A stretch of 64,000 nt of DNA from Actinospineispora spinosispora DSM 44797 (GCF_000429025.1 NZ_AUBB01000040.1:1-64000); one strand, 5' to 3'; shown: positions 49,611 to 58,472, numbered from the stretch's first letter. The notes: generated from the sequence alone by a model not told the origin. Program-made: numbers and translations.

Positions 49611-51401
49611 GTGACGGTGTTCAGCACTGGGTGCAGGTGCCTGGCGGTCGTGGGCGTGCTGATGGTGGTACTGACGCCGACCGCCGCCGCTACGCCGGTC
49701 GATCGTACTGAGACTGATCGGTCGGTGTCGGCGGACAAGAGCTTCGCGGTCTACATCGGTAGGAACCTGACCGCGAACGGACACCCGTTCCTGGCCGGAT
49801 TCGGGCACGAGCCGTCCAGCCATTGGTTCGACATCGTGGCACGTCGACAGCATCCGCCGGGATCGACGATCGAGGTGGGCGCGACGGAGAAAGCGGACAT
49901 CCCCGGTGAGCTGAGCCGAATCCCGCAGGTCGAGCAGACCGCGCGCTACCTCACCTCGAACTACTCGGAATTCAAGGGCTTCCCATCGCCGCTGACCAAT
50001 GGCGGACTGAACGAATACGGGGTGTCCGCGCGCGACGTGTGGTCGAATTCGCGGCCCGAGTTGGTCCGTGATACCCCGACGCCGCAGCACGGCCCGAATT
50101 ACAGCGACCTGTCCCGGATCGTGATGGAGCGAGCCCATACCGCGCGCGAGGCGGTACAGATCGTCGGCGATTTGATCAATCGGTACGGCTACACGACCTA
50201 TGGCGGCAACTCGCACCTGTTCGCCGACGCTGACGAGGGCTGGATTTTGATCGAGATGGCCGGCGGCAAGGGGTTGTGGGCCGCGCAGCGGCTCGGACCG
50301 GATGAGGTCCGGGTGTCCTATCCCGGCTACCTCGGCGATTTCCCGACCACTCCGGATGCCGATCACCTCTCCTCACCGAACCTGATCAGCTATGGGATCG
50401 AGCGTGGGTGGTGGAATCCGGCCCAGGGCACGCCGTTCAACGTGCAGGCCGTGTACGGCACGCCGTTTCCCGGGAAGCCGGTGGCGGTCGGTGCCGCTGC
50501 CGACCCGGCCGATCCTTCGCCCTACCGACACCCGCCGTCGCTGGAAGCAGAGTTCCGTCGGTTGGCCCCGGTCACGTTGCGCGACGTTCAACGGATCGTG
50601 CGGGATCCTCGTTGGTCAGACGACCGGTCCGGGTACGGCCAGGTCGCCGAGCTGAACGACCGGCTGTCCGACCCCGAGTTGGCGACACTGTGGGTCGCGG
50701 TGACCGCGGCCGTTACCGCGCCCTACATCCCGTTCCACATCGGTACCCAGTCGGTGCCGCCGGAATATCGGCAGCACCGCTACCTGACCCACGACGCGGC
50801 GAGCACCTATCTCAACCCGGAGTTCGCCGAGCAGGAGGCGACCGAGTTCGCCACGCAGACCTATAAACGTCTGCTGTACGCCACGTGTTCGCGCAAGCAG
50901 CGCTACCTCGGTCAGGTGACGAAGGCCTGGGAGGGTTTCGAGGCCGTCGAGCTCGCCCAGCTCGGCGACGTCGAGCAGCGTGCCGCACGGTTCTACGCCG
51001 GCGGTGATCGAGTGGCGGCGCAACAGGTGCTGGCCGAAGCGAGTACCCGGTGGGCGGAGGACGGTCTGGCGTTGGGTGACCATCTGCTGGCCGACGTGCT
51101 GGCCCGCGACAAGGCCGATGGCGGAATTCACCAGCCCGACCCGGCGCAGGGCCAGGACATGTCGTTGCACACCACGGCACCTGCGCGGGATCGGGTGAAC
51201 TGCGACCGCGGCGGCGGCTGGGCCGACGGCGGCACCCTGGCCAGGAAAGGCCACTACGGCGACCCAGCGGACGTGCCCGACTATCGCGCCGGGGCGATCG
51301 CCCCGGCGAATCAGTGGTGGCGGTACGTGTTGGTCGGGTTCGGTGGTGCGCTCGTCGGCGCCGCCGCCCTCTGGTCGATCAAGCTCCGACGTAGAACCTG
51401 A
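49611..51401 (+). CDS. C69-family (dipeptidase-like) Ntn hydrolase, Ser in place of Cys
   Basis: 596 aa. A signal peptide at residues 1-27 (CLAVVGVLMVVLTPTAAATP) and a C-terminal membrane anchor (YVLVGFGGALVGAAALWSI then KLRRRT) place it at the cell surface. The body matches the peptidase C69/U34 family: FGHEPSSHWFDIVARRQHPP, TNGGLNEYGVSARDVWS, GYTTYGGNSHLFADADEGWI. In the family a Cys becomes the N-terminal nucleophile (CTxFYVGKNLT). Here the same place reads SFAVYIGRNLT, with Ser at about residue 44. Ser can serve in Ntn hydrolases, so it may be active, altered or dead. Stands alone on this strand. Confidence 0.8.
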   Translation: MTVFSTGCRCLAVVGVLMVVLTPTAAATPVDRTETDRSVSADKSFAVYIGRNLTANGHPFLAGFGHEPSSHWFDIVARRQHPPGSTIEVGATEKADIPGELSRIPQVEQTARYLTSNYSEFKGFPSPLTNGGLNEYGVSARDVWSNSRPELVRDTPTPQHGPNYSDLSRIVMERAHTAREAVQIVGDLINRYGYTTYGGNSHLFADADEGWILIEMAGGKGLWAAQRLGPDEVRVSYPGYLGDFPTTPDADHLSSPNLISYGIERGWWNPAQGTPFNVQAVYGTPFPGKPVAVGAAADPADPSPYRHPPSLEAEFRRLAPVTLRDVQRIVRDPRWSDDRSGYGQVAELNDRLSDPELATLWVAVTAAVTAPYIPFHIGTQSVPPEYRQHRYLTHDAASTYLNPEFAEQEATEFATQTYKRLLYATCSRKQRYLGQVTKAWEGFEAVELAQLGDVEQRAARFYAGGDRVAAQQVLAEASTRWAEDGLALGDHLLADVLARDKADGGIHQPDPAQGQDMSLHTTAPARDRVNCDRGGGWADGGTLARKGHYGDPADVPDYRAGAIAPANQWWRYVLVGFGGALVGAAALWSIKLRRRT

Positions 51402-51434
51402 TCACGTTCAACGCGGATCCGCGGCCGGTCCACA

Positions 51435-51701
51435 TCAGTCGCCTGGTAGTTCGAGCCAGACGACTCGTAGTACGTGCACTTCGTGTTCCCGCTCTAACAC
51501 GAGGTAGATCACCTGGCCCACACCGAGGGGCCCGAACAGCCAGCGGCGTACCTCGGCGTCGGAGTTGTTCGAGTTGTGTGACATTCCCTGCCACGGCGTA
51601 CTGGCGAGTGCATCGAGGGCCTGGGCGTAGTCAGGCAACAGGTGTACCGGGAGTGCGGCGATCTGGTCGGATGCTTCCGGGTAGGTGATGACGTGGTACA
51701 C
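51435..51701 (-). CDS. RelE/ParE-like toxin
   Basis: 88 aa. Small basic-to-neutral protein with the RelE/ParE pattern: MYHVITYPEASDQIAALPVH, a helical LLPDYAQALDALASTPW, then strands RWLFGPLGVGQVIYLVLERE and EVHVLRVVWL. It starts 4 bases after the stop of a DUF6247-like gene, the usual antitoxin-first order. Inhibition of translation or gyrase is the family role; not shown here. Confidence 0.65.
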   Translation of the reverse strand: MYHVITYPEASDQIAALPVHLLPDYAQALDALASTPWQGMSHNSNNSDAEVRRWLFGPLGVGQVIYLVLEREHEVHVLRVVWLELPGD

Positions 51702-51705
51702 GCGC

Positions 51706-52077
51706 CTACTCGCGGGTGCCGTCGTTCAGGTCCGCGTCGGCTAGGCGAGCGTTGATCCGCGCACGTATCTCGTTCTCGGGCACGCTGCCTGACGGTGCTC
51801 GTCTCGTGGCCTGAACGTGCGCGGTTGTCGCCAGCACCTGAAAGTAGGTGCCGGGCTCCAGGAGTTCCTGGTAAGCGAAGTGGCGCCAGTGCTGGAGCAG
51901 TTGTCGTACGCCGCTGAGGTCTTTGCTCTGTTTCGCCGAGTCCAGAGTGCGTTCCCATTCGGTGTCGAACACCGCAGCCACATCAGGCGTCAGGCATGCC
52001 CGGATCGCAATGGGGTCCGCCGCTGGGGGATGCACCGCCGGCCTCGGGCCTATGGGCTGAGGCGCGGGAGCGGACAT
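51706..52077 (-). CDS. DUF6247-like protein, probable antitoxin
   Basis: 123 aa from ATG 52077. Pro-rich head, then a helical core AIRACLTPDVAAVFDTEWER, TLDSAKQSKDLSGVRQLLQH, WRHFAYQELLEPGTYFQVLA. This pattern is common in actinobacteria upstream of RelE-like genes, and its place 4 bases before one supports an antitoxin role. It has no visible DNA-binding domain. Confidence 0.6.
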   Translation of the reverse strand: MSAPAPQPIGPRPAVHPPAADPIAIRACLTPDVAAVFDTEWERTLDSAKQSKDLSGVRQLLQHWRHFAYQELLEPGTYFQVLATTAHVQATRRAPSGSVPENEIRARINARLADADLNDGTRE

Positions 52078-52205
52078 GCTCGACACGATAGCGCCATTGC
52101 CAGGCCGGCCGCACCGGCCAAGACACCGGGCCACCCGATCAACGGGTGCATCGCTCCGGGTAAATCGCGCGACCGCGGCTCCGAGCCGGTGCGAGGGTGT
52201 AGATC

Positions 52206-53661
52206 ATGAGCAGTCAGGTGCGCACCACCGTCGGAACGGTCCGTGGAGGCTGGCGGGACGGGGTGGCGGTGTTCCGCGGTGTTCCGTTCGCCGCGCCGCC
52301 GGTCGGGCCGCATCGGTTCGCCGCTCCCCGCCCAGCGGCGCCCTGGGAGGGGGTCCGCGATGTCACCGAGTTCGGCCCGCCGCCACCCCAGCCGAATCGC
52401 TCTAGGTCGGGTGACGACTGGCTCAACCTGGCCGTGTGGACTCCGTCTCCCGGCCGAACCGGACTTCCGGTCGTCGTGTGGATCAGCGGCGGCGGGTACC
52501 TCGCCTGCGACTCGGCGAACCCGCACCTCGACGGCACGACCCTGGCCGGTGCCGGTGCGGTCGTGGTCAGCGCCCACTATCGAAGCGGATTCGAAGGTTT
52601 CGCCCGTCTCGACGGCGCACCCGACAACCGGGCGCTGCTCGATCAACTCGCCGCGTTGCGCTGGGTGCGGGACAACATCGCCGCTTTCGGCGGTGACCCG
52701 GCGAACGTCACCCTTCTCGGCCAGTCTGCTGGTGCGGGCTCGATAGCCGCGCTGCTGGTGATGCCCGCATCGACCGGCCTCTTCCGCCGCGCGATCCTGC
52801 AGAGCGTCCCGGGAACCTATTTCACGCCCGAGCTGGCCACCGACATCGCCACCGAGATCAGTGCCGAGCTCGGGCGTTCGCCCCGGGGCGAGGAGCTTGC
52901 CCAGCTGCCACCCGACTACCTGGTCGACGCGACCCGGACGGTGACCGCCCGGCTCTCCCGGCGTGCGTGCCGATGGGGCCCGGTCGCCTACACACCCACG
53001 CCCTTCTCCCCGGTTGTGGATGGCGACGTCTTACCCGTCGCCCCATGGACTGGGCTCGCTGATGGCGTGCTCCGAGATGTCGAACTGCTCATCGGCCACA
53101 CCCGCGACGAGTTCAGTCTGCTCGCCGCCGACCGGTTCGGTGACATCGGCGAAACCGAGGTCGACGCGCTCATCGCCGGCCTGACTCCGTCCCCCCGGCG
53201 CCCGACGCTACCGGGCGACCTATCCATCGCTGTCTGCCCGTGAGTTGCGGGACACGGCGCTGTCGGACTGGCTGTTTCGGATGTCCACCGTGCACCTCGC
53301 CGAAGCGGCACATGCCGGTGGCGCGCGGGTGTGGCTCTACGAACTCAGCTGGGGATTCAGCTCAGCGGGCGCCTCGCACGGCCTGGACACCTTGCTCATG
53401 TTCGGCACCGCCCACATCGACACCGGACTCACCGAAGCCGGCCCGAGCGTCCTGGGGCACGCCCGATTGCTGTCGGAACTGATCCGGTCCGAACACCTGT
53501 CCTTCGCGGCCACCGGCGACCCCGGCTGGGCGCGCTACGAACCGCACGAACGAACCACCCGCGTCTACGGCGACGCACCGACCGTCGCCGGCTACCCCGA
53601 GGAGCGCTCCCGAAGGATCTGGCGTGACCAGCGATACGACGTACTGACCCTGCATGGATGA
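52206..53661 (+). pseudogene. Type-B carboxylesterase, one-base frameshift
   Basis: Starts SSQVRTTVGTVRGGWRDGVA, GVPFAAPPVGPHRFAAPRPA, DWLNLAVWTPSP; nucleophile elbow VTLLGQSAGAGSIAALLVMP with Ser in GQSAG. The C-run at 53191-53196 is one base longer than the frame needs; the stop that results is at 53241-53243. Past it the other frame reads RYRATYPSLSARELRDTALS, DWLFRMSTVHLAEAAHAGG and ASHGLDTLLMFG (catalytic His region) to 53661. Repaired length is about 484 aa, somewhat short for the family. A homopolymer miscall would make this an intact esterase. Confidence 0.8.
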
Positions 53662-53916
53662 GGTCTGTCGGTGCCGAGCAAATCAAGGGACACCACGTCG
53701 GGCCTTCGGAAAACGCCGAACGGTTGGAATCCGGTAGGCCGGTTTGCTGAAGATTCGCGATCGGATAAGACTCGATTGCGTCGGAACTTAATTGTCTCTT
53801 AGTGCTGCCTTACTTTCGGTTCGATCAGTATTCCATTGATCGCGGGGACCGTGCTTTCCCGAGCAGGATTTCCCGGAATAGTGCGACAAGAATGGCAGTA
53901 GGGAAGGACCCCAGAC

Positions 53917-54717
53917 ATGATGATCATACCGTCGTCGGATGGCGCGGGGGTATCGCCCGCCCGCATCGATCCGGAGCTGGAGGTCGACTTCGCCGAGCAG
54001 CAGAGACGATGGACGGTGCTGCTGCGATTCATCCTGGCGATCCCACAGATGATCGTGCTCGCGCTGGTCAACATCGCGGCCCTGGTCGTGATGGTCATCG
54101 GCTGGTTCGCCGCGCTGTTCACCGGCCGTCTACCGGATTGGGTGGCTGAGTTCCTGAGCGGCTACGTCGCCTGGCAGACCCGGTTCGGGGGGTACCTGCA
54201 GCTGCTGACCGATCGCTACCCGCCGTTCGCGTTCGCTTCGGCCGACTATCCGATCAGGATCGTCCTCGCGCCTCCAGGGCGGCTCAACCGGGCCGCGGTG
54301 CTTTTCCGCATCATCCTGGTTTTCCCAGCGTCGATCCTGAGTGTTGCGGCGAGCTACGGCTGGTGGGTGCTCGGCGTCATAGTCTGGCTGATCGTGCTGA
54401 TCACGGGCCGGATGCCGGCGACGCTGTTCCTGGCCCTGTCTGCAACGCTGCGCTACCAGGTGCGCTACCAGAGTTATCTGCTGATGCTGACCTCGGCGTA
54501 CCCGAAGAAACTGTTCGGGGATGTACCCGCCGGTTCCGAACCGATGACGGACACACCGGTGACCCGGCCGCTGGTGCTGACCAAGAGCGCGCGAGCCGTG
54601 GTCATCGTGGTCATCGTGTGTGGCGCGCTCGCCTATCTCGGTCAGGTAGCCGCCAGTAGCACCTACGGCCAGCACACTCGACCGAGGCACACCGAGACGT
54701 CCGGTCAGTCTTTCTAA
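53917..54717 (+). CDS. DUF4389-type membrane protein
   Basis: 266 aa. Two similar halves, each with membrane helices: LRFILAIPQMIVLALVNIAA then WFAALFTGRLPDWVAEFLSG, and FRIILVFPASILSVAASYGW then VIVWLIVLITGRMPATLFLA. Between them is the motif YLQLLTDRYPPFAFASADYP. A last helix lies at ~residues 230-248. The family is common in Nocardia and Mycobacterium relatives and has no known function. A promoter-like AGTATTCCATT and the start region are preceded by 53662-53916, where I see nothing else. Confidence 0.8.
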   Translation: MMIIPSSDGAGVSPARIDPELEVDFAEQQRRWTVLLRFILAIPQMIVLALVNIAALVVMVIGWFAALFTGRLPDWVAEFLSGYVAWQTRFGGYLQLLTDRYPPFAFASADYPIRIVLAPPGRLNRAAVLFRIILVFPASILSVAASYGWWVLGVIVWLIVLITGRMPATLFLALSATLRYQVRYQSYLLMLTSAYPKKLFGDVPAGSEPMTDTPVTRPLVLTKSARAVVIVVIVCGALAYLGQVAASSTYGQHTRPRHTETSGQSF

Positions 54718-54745
54718 TACCGCGACGGCGGCGAGTGAAAACGAG

Positions 54746-54758
54746 TACCTATCAGGTA
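54746..54758. promoter_or_regulatory. TACCTNNNAGGTA operator-like site, copy 3
   Basis: TACCT-ATC-AGGTA within GTGAAAACGAGTACC-type context, 70 bases before the hydrolase start at 54828. The context GAAAACGAG beside it is the same as beside copy 2 on the minus strand. Confidence 0.65.
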
Positions 54759-54827
54759 TTCGCGCCATGTAGTTCGAGTGCCTCACGATGGTTGAGGTCC
54801 GTTCTGTCAGCGAAGGGAACCCCGACG

Positions 54828-55661
54828 ATGCCGTTCTTTGATACCACGGATGGAACAAGTCTCTTCTATGCGACGGCGGGTGCGGCCGACGGCCGTTGTG
54901 TCGTGTTCGCTCACGCTTGGGGGCTGAACAGCGGCATGTGGCATTACCAGGTCCCCGCCTTTCTCGAGGCCGGTCTGAAGTGCGTGCTTTTCGACCGGCG
55001 CGGACATGGGCGGTCCGATCTGCCCGGCCAGGGTTACGATCTCGATCGTCTCGCCGACGATCTGGCGGACCTGCTGATCCACCTCGATGCGCGTGATGTG
55101 GTGCTGGTCGGACATTCGCTGGGTGCCGCGGAAACGGTCCGCTATCTGACTCGTCATGGTGCCGAGCGAATCGCCGGGATCGTGCTGAGCGCCCCCACCA
55201 CGCCTTTTGAGCTGCGCACCGAGGACAATCCGGACGGCCCCATCCCCCTGGCGAGCGCCGAGGCCATGTGGGCGCTTCTGCGTCGGGATGTGGGTGCGTT
55301 CGTCGAGGCCGTCTCGGGCGCTGACTATTTCGGCGCCGAGTACCCGATCTCGGCAACGCTCGGTGACTGGACCCGCAGCCAGATCGTGAACACCCATCCT
55401 CAAGTGCTCGTGTCGACGAGTCGATCGCGCATCACCAGCGACCAGCGCGAGGAGTTCGCCGGGATCACCTGCCCAGCGCTGGTCGTTCACGGTGACGCGG
55501 ACCGGTCGGCACCCATCGACGTGACCGGCCGCAAGACGCATTCCCTGTTGCCCCAGTCGAAACTCGTCATCGTGCCCGGCGCCGGCCACGGCGTGTACCT
55601 GAGCGATTCGGATCGCTACAACAAGGAGCTGCTGGCTTTCATCGACGCGTTGCCCGGCTGA
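54828..55661 (+). CDS. Alpha/beta hydrolase (esterase or peroxidase-like)
   Basis: 277 aa from ATG 54828, preceded by GAAGGGA. Intact catalytic triad: Ser in DVVLVGHSLGAAETVRYL, Asp in VVHGDADRSAPIDVTG, His in VPGAGHGVYLSDSDRY. The start TTDGTSLFYATAGAADGRCV and the HAWGLNSGMWHYQ loop fit the non-haem chloroperoxidase/arylesterase branch. Substrate unknown. A TACCTNNNAGGTA site upstream links it to the MmyB-like regulator at 47529. Confidence 0.85.
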   Translation: MPFFDTTDGTSLFYATAGAADGRCVVFAHAWGLNSGMWHYQVPAFLEAGLKCVLFDRRGHGRSDLPGQGYDLDRLADDLADLLIHLDARDVVLVGHSLGAAETVRYLTRHGAERIAGIVLSAPTTPFELRTEDNPDGPIPLASAEAMWALLRRDVGAFVEAVSGADYFGAEYPISATLGDWTRSQIVNTHPQVLVSTSRSRITSDQREEFAGITCPALVVHGDADRSAPIDVTGRKTHSLLPQSKLVIVPGAGHGVYLSDSDRYNKELLAFIDALPG

Positions 55662-55757
55662 GCTCCTTCGGCCTGCGTCGCGGGTAGGTTGGCGGTGATG
55701 TCGACGACCGCGGTGCTGGCCGCCCACGGTCACTCCGCACGGTGCTACGGAGGAAGT

Positions 55758-56657
55758 ATGCAGTCCGGTGTGGTGATCCTTCCCGATCAGCGATGGTCGC
55801 ACACTATGGAGCGCTGGGTCGCGGCGGAGGAACTCGGATTCCACTCCGCGTGGACATACGATCATCTGTGGTGGCGCAGCCTTCGAGATGGACCGTGGTT
55901 TTCGGCGATACCGATCCTATCCGCTGTCGCCTGCCTGACGAAGAACACTCGCCTGGGCACCATGGTCTCATCGCCCAATATTCGAAATCCGGTCGTCCTC
56001 GCCAAAGAGACGATGACGATCGACGACCTATCCGGCGGCCGTTTCACACTAGGCCTGGGTGCGGGATCGGTGGGAGCCGGAGACACGTTGTCCGTGAGTG
56101 CTGATGAACTATCCACCGCTCAGCGGGTCGAACGGTTCGCCGAGTTCGTGGAATCCATCGACCTGCTCTTGCGTGAACCGGTGGCCAGCTTCTCCGGGGC
56201 GTTCTACGAATTCGAGGAAGCGCGCATGATTCCCGGATGTATCCAGGAGCCGCGAGTCCCGTTGCTGATAGCCGCCACCGGTAAAAGAGCCATGAAGGCG
56301 ACCGTGGGATATGCCGACTCCTGGGTATCCACCGGTGCGACCGGCTTGACCGTACCCAGCACGCTCGATGAACATATGTCAGCGCTGCGTGGTCAACTCG
56401 ATCTGCTCGCGTCGGTCTGTGCCGCGATGGGGCGAGATTTCACAGAGCTCGAAAAGGTGTTCCTCGCTCCACCCATGGCTGATTTCGACCCGATCGGCTC
56501 GCTCGGCGAGTATCTCGAACTACACGAGAGATGTGCGGCGCTGGGTGTCCAGCAGGTGGTGGTGCACTGGCCTCGGGCTGACGGCGTGTACGCCGGATCG
56601 TTGGACGAGTTCGTCGAGATCGCCCAGAAAGCGCTGCCTCAATTGCGAGAGCTGTGA
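55758..56657 (+). CDS. LLM-class flavin-dependent oxidoreductase
   Basis: 299 aa from ATG 55758, with GGAGGA 4-5 nt upstream. Luciferase-like TIM barrel: VILPDQRWSHTMERWVAAEE, FHSAWTYDHLWWRSLRDGPW, TRLGTMVSSPNIRNPVVLAK, DDLSGGRFTLGLGAGSVGAG. Full length. Uses F420 or FMN, likely as a monooxygenase or dehydrogenase; substrate unknown. It follows the hydrolase gene by about 100 bases and may be read with it. Confidence 0.85.
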   Translation: MQSGVVILPDQRWSHTMERWVAAEELGFHSAWTYDHLWWRSLRDGPWFSAIPILSAVACLTKNTRLGTMVSSPNIRNPVVLAKETMTIDDLSGGRFTLGLGAGSVGAGDTLSVSADELSTAQRVERFAEFVESIDLLLREPVASFSGAFYEFEEARMIPGCIQEPRVPLLIAATGKRAMKATVGYADSWVSTGATGLTVPSTLDEHMSALRGQLDLLASVCAAMGRDFTELEKVFLAPPMADFDPIGSLGEYLELHERCAALGVQQVVVHWPRADGVYAGSLDEFVEIAQKALPQLREL

Positions 56658-56671
56658 ATTCGGCAGACAGG

Positions 56672-57367
56672 TCACGCGGCGACCTGCCGCACGGCGAACG
56701 ACGCGCCCCAGGGATCCGTCAGCTCGTTCGGTGCCATCTCGCGCGCTCCGAGTCGCACCGCGCGGGCGATCGTCTCGGCGATGTCCAGCACCAGGAACTC
56801 GACCAGCCAGGGCGAGCCGGATCCGGACCGACGGGGCTCACAGGTCGCCGCGGCTCGATCACCCACCGTGAAGGTGCCGTCGTCGCTCAGCCGCCAGTCG
56901 GCGACGGCACGGAAGAACGCCGCGGCGACGGCGGGTGAGTCGGTGCGGTACCGAACACCGCCGAACGTGCCGTGTTCGCCCGAGGCGTATGTGCCGGTAT
57001 GGCCTCCCGGCTGCCACAGGGACAACGGCTCGCCGAACGGATCGCGGACGACCGCGGCCGTACCGGCGTCGCCGGCTCGGGTGGGCGGCGCGACCATCGA
57101 CCCACCGGCCGCCGAGACGGCGTCGATGGAGGCGGTGATGTCCTCGGTGTGCAGATACACCGTCCAGTACGGCGGGCCCCGGTTCTCGGCGGGCCCGAGT
57201 GCGGCCACCAGGCGGTCGCCCACCGATGCGAGCCGATAGCCCGCCGAATCCGGTGCGGCGATCGACCAGCCGAACAACGCCCGGTAGAACTCGGCCGTCG
57301 CGTCGACATCCGGTGAGCCCAGGTCCACCCAGCACACCGCGCCGACCGGATGGTCCGCGGCGCTCAC
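56672..57367 (-). CDS. VOC-superfamily protein with two glyoxalase-like domains
   Basis: 231 aa from GTG 57367. First unit: AVCWVDLGSPDVDATAEFYR, ALFGWSIA, YWTVYLHTEDITASIDAVSA. Second unit: GGVRYRTDSPAVAAAFFRAV, EFLVLDIAETIARAVRLGA. Duplicated VOC domains of the kind seen in actinobacterial bleomycin-resistance-like or glyoxalase proteins; function unknown. Its start overlaps the stop of the tautomerase gene (GTGA), so the two form an operon controlled by the divergent TetR at 57832. Confidence 0.8.
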   Translation of the reverse strand: MSAADHPVGAVCWVDLGSPDVDATAEFYRALFGWSIAAPDSAGYRLASVGDRLVAALGPAENRGPPYWTVYLHTEDITASIDAVSAAGGSMVAPPTRAGDAGTAAVVRDPFGEPLSLWQPGGHTGTYASGEHGTFGGVRYRTDSPAVAAAFFRAVADWRLSDDGTFTVGDRAAATCEPRRSGSGSPWLVEFLVLDIAETIARAVRLGAREMAPNELTDPWGASFAVRQVAA

Positions 57368-57780
57368 GACCCGGAGGCCGCAGCAGCGAGAGCGTCACCG
57401 GTGTATGCGGTGCCGCCGATTCCCCATCCGCCGTCGGGAGCATTGATGATGTTGACCCAGGTGTTCGCCCGGTCGTGCGCCGGGATTGTCACCGCGTCGA
57501 TGACGTCCGTGGCGGCGGTGACGAATGCCGCCCGAGCGGCCGGCGTCGGCAGTCCGATGTTCGCCAACTTCACCTCGACCAGCACCACAGCACGGTTCAC
57601 GCCTCCGGCATAGATGTCCGATGGGTCGAGCACGTGCACGGTGCCGCCGACGATCGAGGTGAAGAACTCGTTGTTCCGCAAGCCACTGACCTCCAGCAAT
57701 ACCTCGGTCAGGCGTGGCAGCACCGCACGGCGACCAGCCGCGGTGAGTACGCCGTTCGGGGCGGTGACGGTGATCGGCAT
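57364..57780 (-). CDS. Tautomerase-family protein
   Basis: 138 aa. Begins MPITVTAPNGVL: the Pro right after Met is the catalytic residue of the 4-oxalocrotonate tautomerase superfamily. The middle (RAVLPRLTEVLLEVSGLRNN ... VVLVEVKLANIGLPTPAARA) fits two beta-alpha-beta units of the longer family members. Likely isomerises or hydrates a small unsaturated acid. First gene of a leftward pair, 51 bases from the start of a divergent TetR gene. Confidence 0.8.
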   Translation of the reverse strand: MPITVTAPNGVLTAAGRRAVLPRLTEVLLEVSGLRNNEFFTSIVGGTVHVLDPSDIYAGGVNRAVVLVEVKLANIGLPTPAARAAFVTAATDVIDAVTIPAHDRANTWVNIINAPDGGWGIGGTAYTGDALAAAASGS

Positions 57781-57797
57781 GGATCCTCCACTGATTG

Positions 57798-57815
57798 CTA
57801 GTACGTACGTACTAG
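57798..57815. promoter_or_regulatory. 18-bp perfect palindrome, TetR operator candidate
   Basis: CTAGTACGTACGTACTAG, 17 bases from each start of the divergent tautomerase and TetR genes. A related half-site CTCGTACTAGTC follows at 57835. Position and symmetry fit autoregulation by the TetR protein and control of the tautomerase operon. Confidence 0.75.
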
Positions 57816-57831
57816 TCCACTCTGTCGTAGG

Positions 57832-58425
57832 ATGCTCGTACTAGTCAAGGGTGAGAGGAACCCCGAGTTGGCCAGGGATACGCGCACCAGGATGCTCGAC
57901 GCGGCGACGGTCGCGTTACAGCGGCACGGGGTCGCCGGGATGGCCTTCACCGAGGTCCTGCGCGACAGTGGCGCAGCCAGGGGCGCGATCTACCACCACT
58001 TCCCGCAGGGCAAGGCGCAGCTCGTCGCGGAAGCCACCGCACGCACCGGCGGCGAGGTCCGCGCGCACCTGTCCCAGTTGTCCGCGCCCACCCCGAGGGC
58101 GCTGGTCGAGGAATTCCTCACCGTTGTCCGACCGGTCGTGCAGGCTTCGGCCGAAGGCGGCGGGTGCGTGGTCGCCGCGGCCACCGTGACCGCCGACGAA
58201 ACCCTCCGGCTGATCGCCGCTGACGCCTTCGACTCCTGGGTCGAGCAGCTCGCCGGCAGCCTCACCGCCACCGGTATGGCCGAAGGCGAGGCGGCCGACC
58301 TGGCCACCACCCTGATCACACTGCTGGAAGGGGCGCACGTGCTCTGCCGGGCCCGGGGGAGTCTCGAACCGTTCGACCGGGCCGCTCGCGCTGCTGCCGC
58401 ATTGGTCGGCAGTCGTTACCCCTGA
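57832..58425 (+). CDS. TetR-family transcriptional regulator
   Basis: 197 aa from ATG 57832; a TTG at 57868 with GAGAGGAA before it is at least as likely and gives 185 aa. HTH: TRTRMLDAATVALQRHGVAG, then LRDSGAARGAIYHHFPQGKA. The GAIYHHFPQGK motif and the later EGGGCVVAAATVTADETLRL match the LmrA/YxaF-like branch, as in the TetR at 29400. Expected to bind the palindrome at 57798 and the half-site that overlaps its own start. Confidence 0.85.
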   Translation: MLVLVKGERNPELARDTRTRMLDAATVALQRHGVAGMAFTEVLRDSGAARGAIYHHFPQGKAQLVAEATARTGGEVRAHLSQLSAPTPRALVEEFLTVVRPVVQASAEGGGCVVAAATVTADETLRLIAADAFDSWVEQLAGSLTATGMAEGEAADLATTLITLLEGAHVLCRARGSLEPFDRAARAAAALVGSRYP

Positions 58426-58472
58426 GCTGGAAGCTACGCCGATACCACGGTGCGACGTGGTCATCGCGTGAT

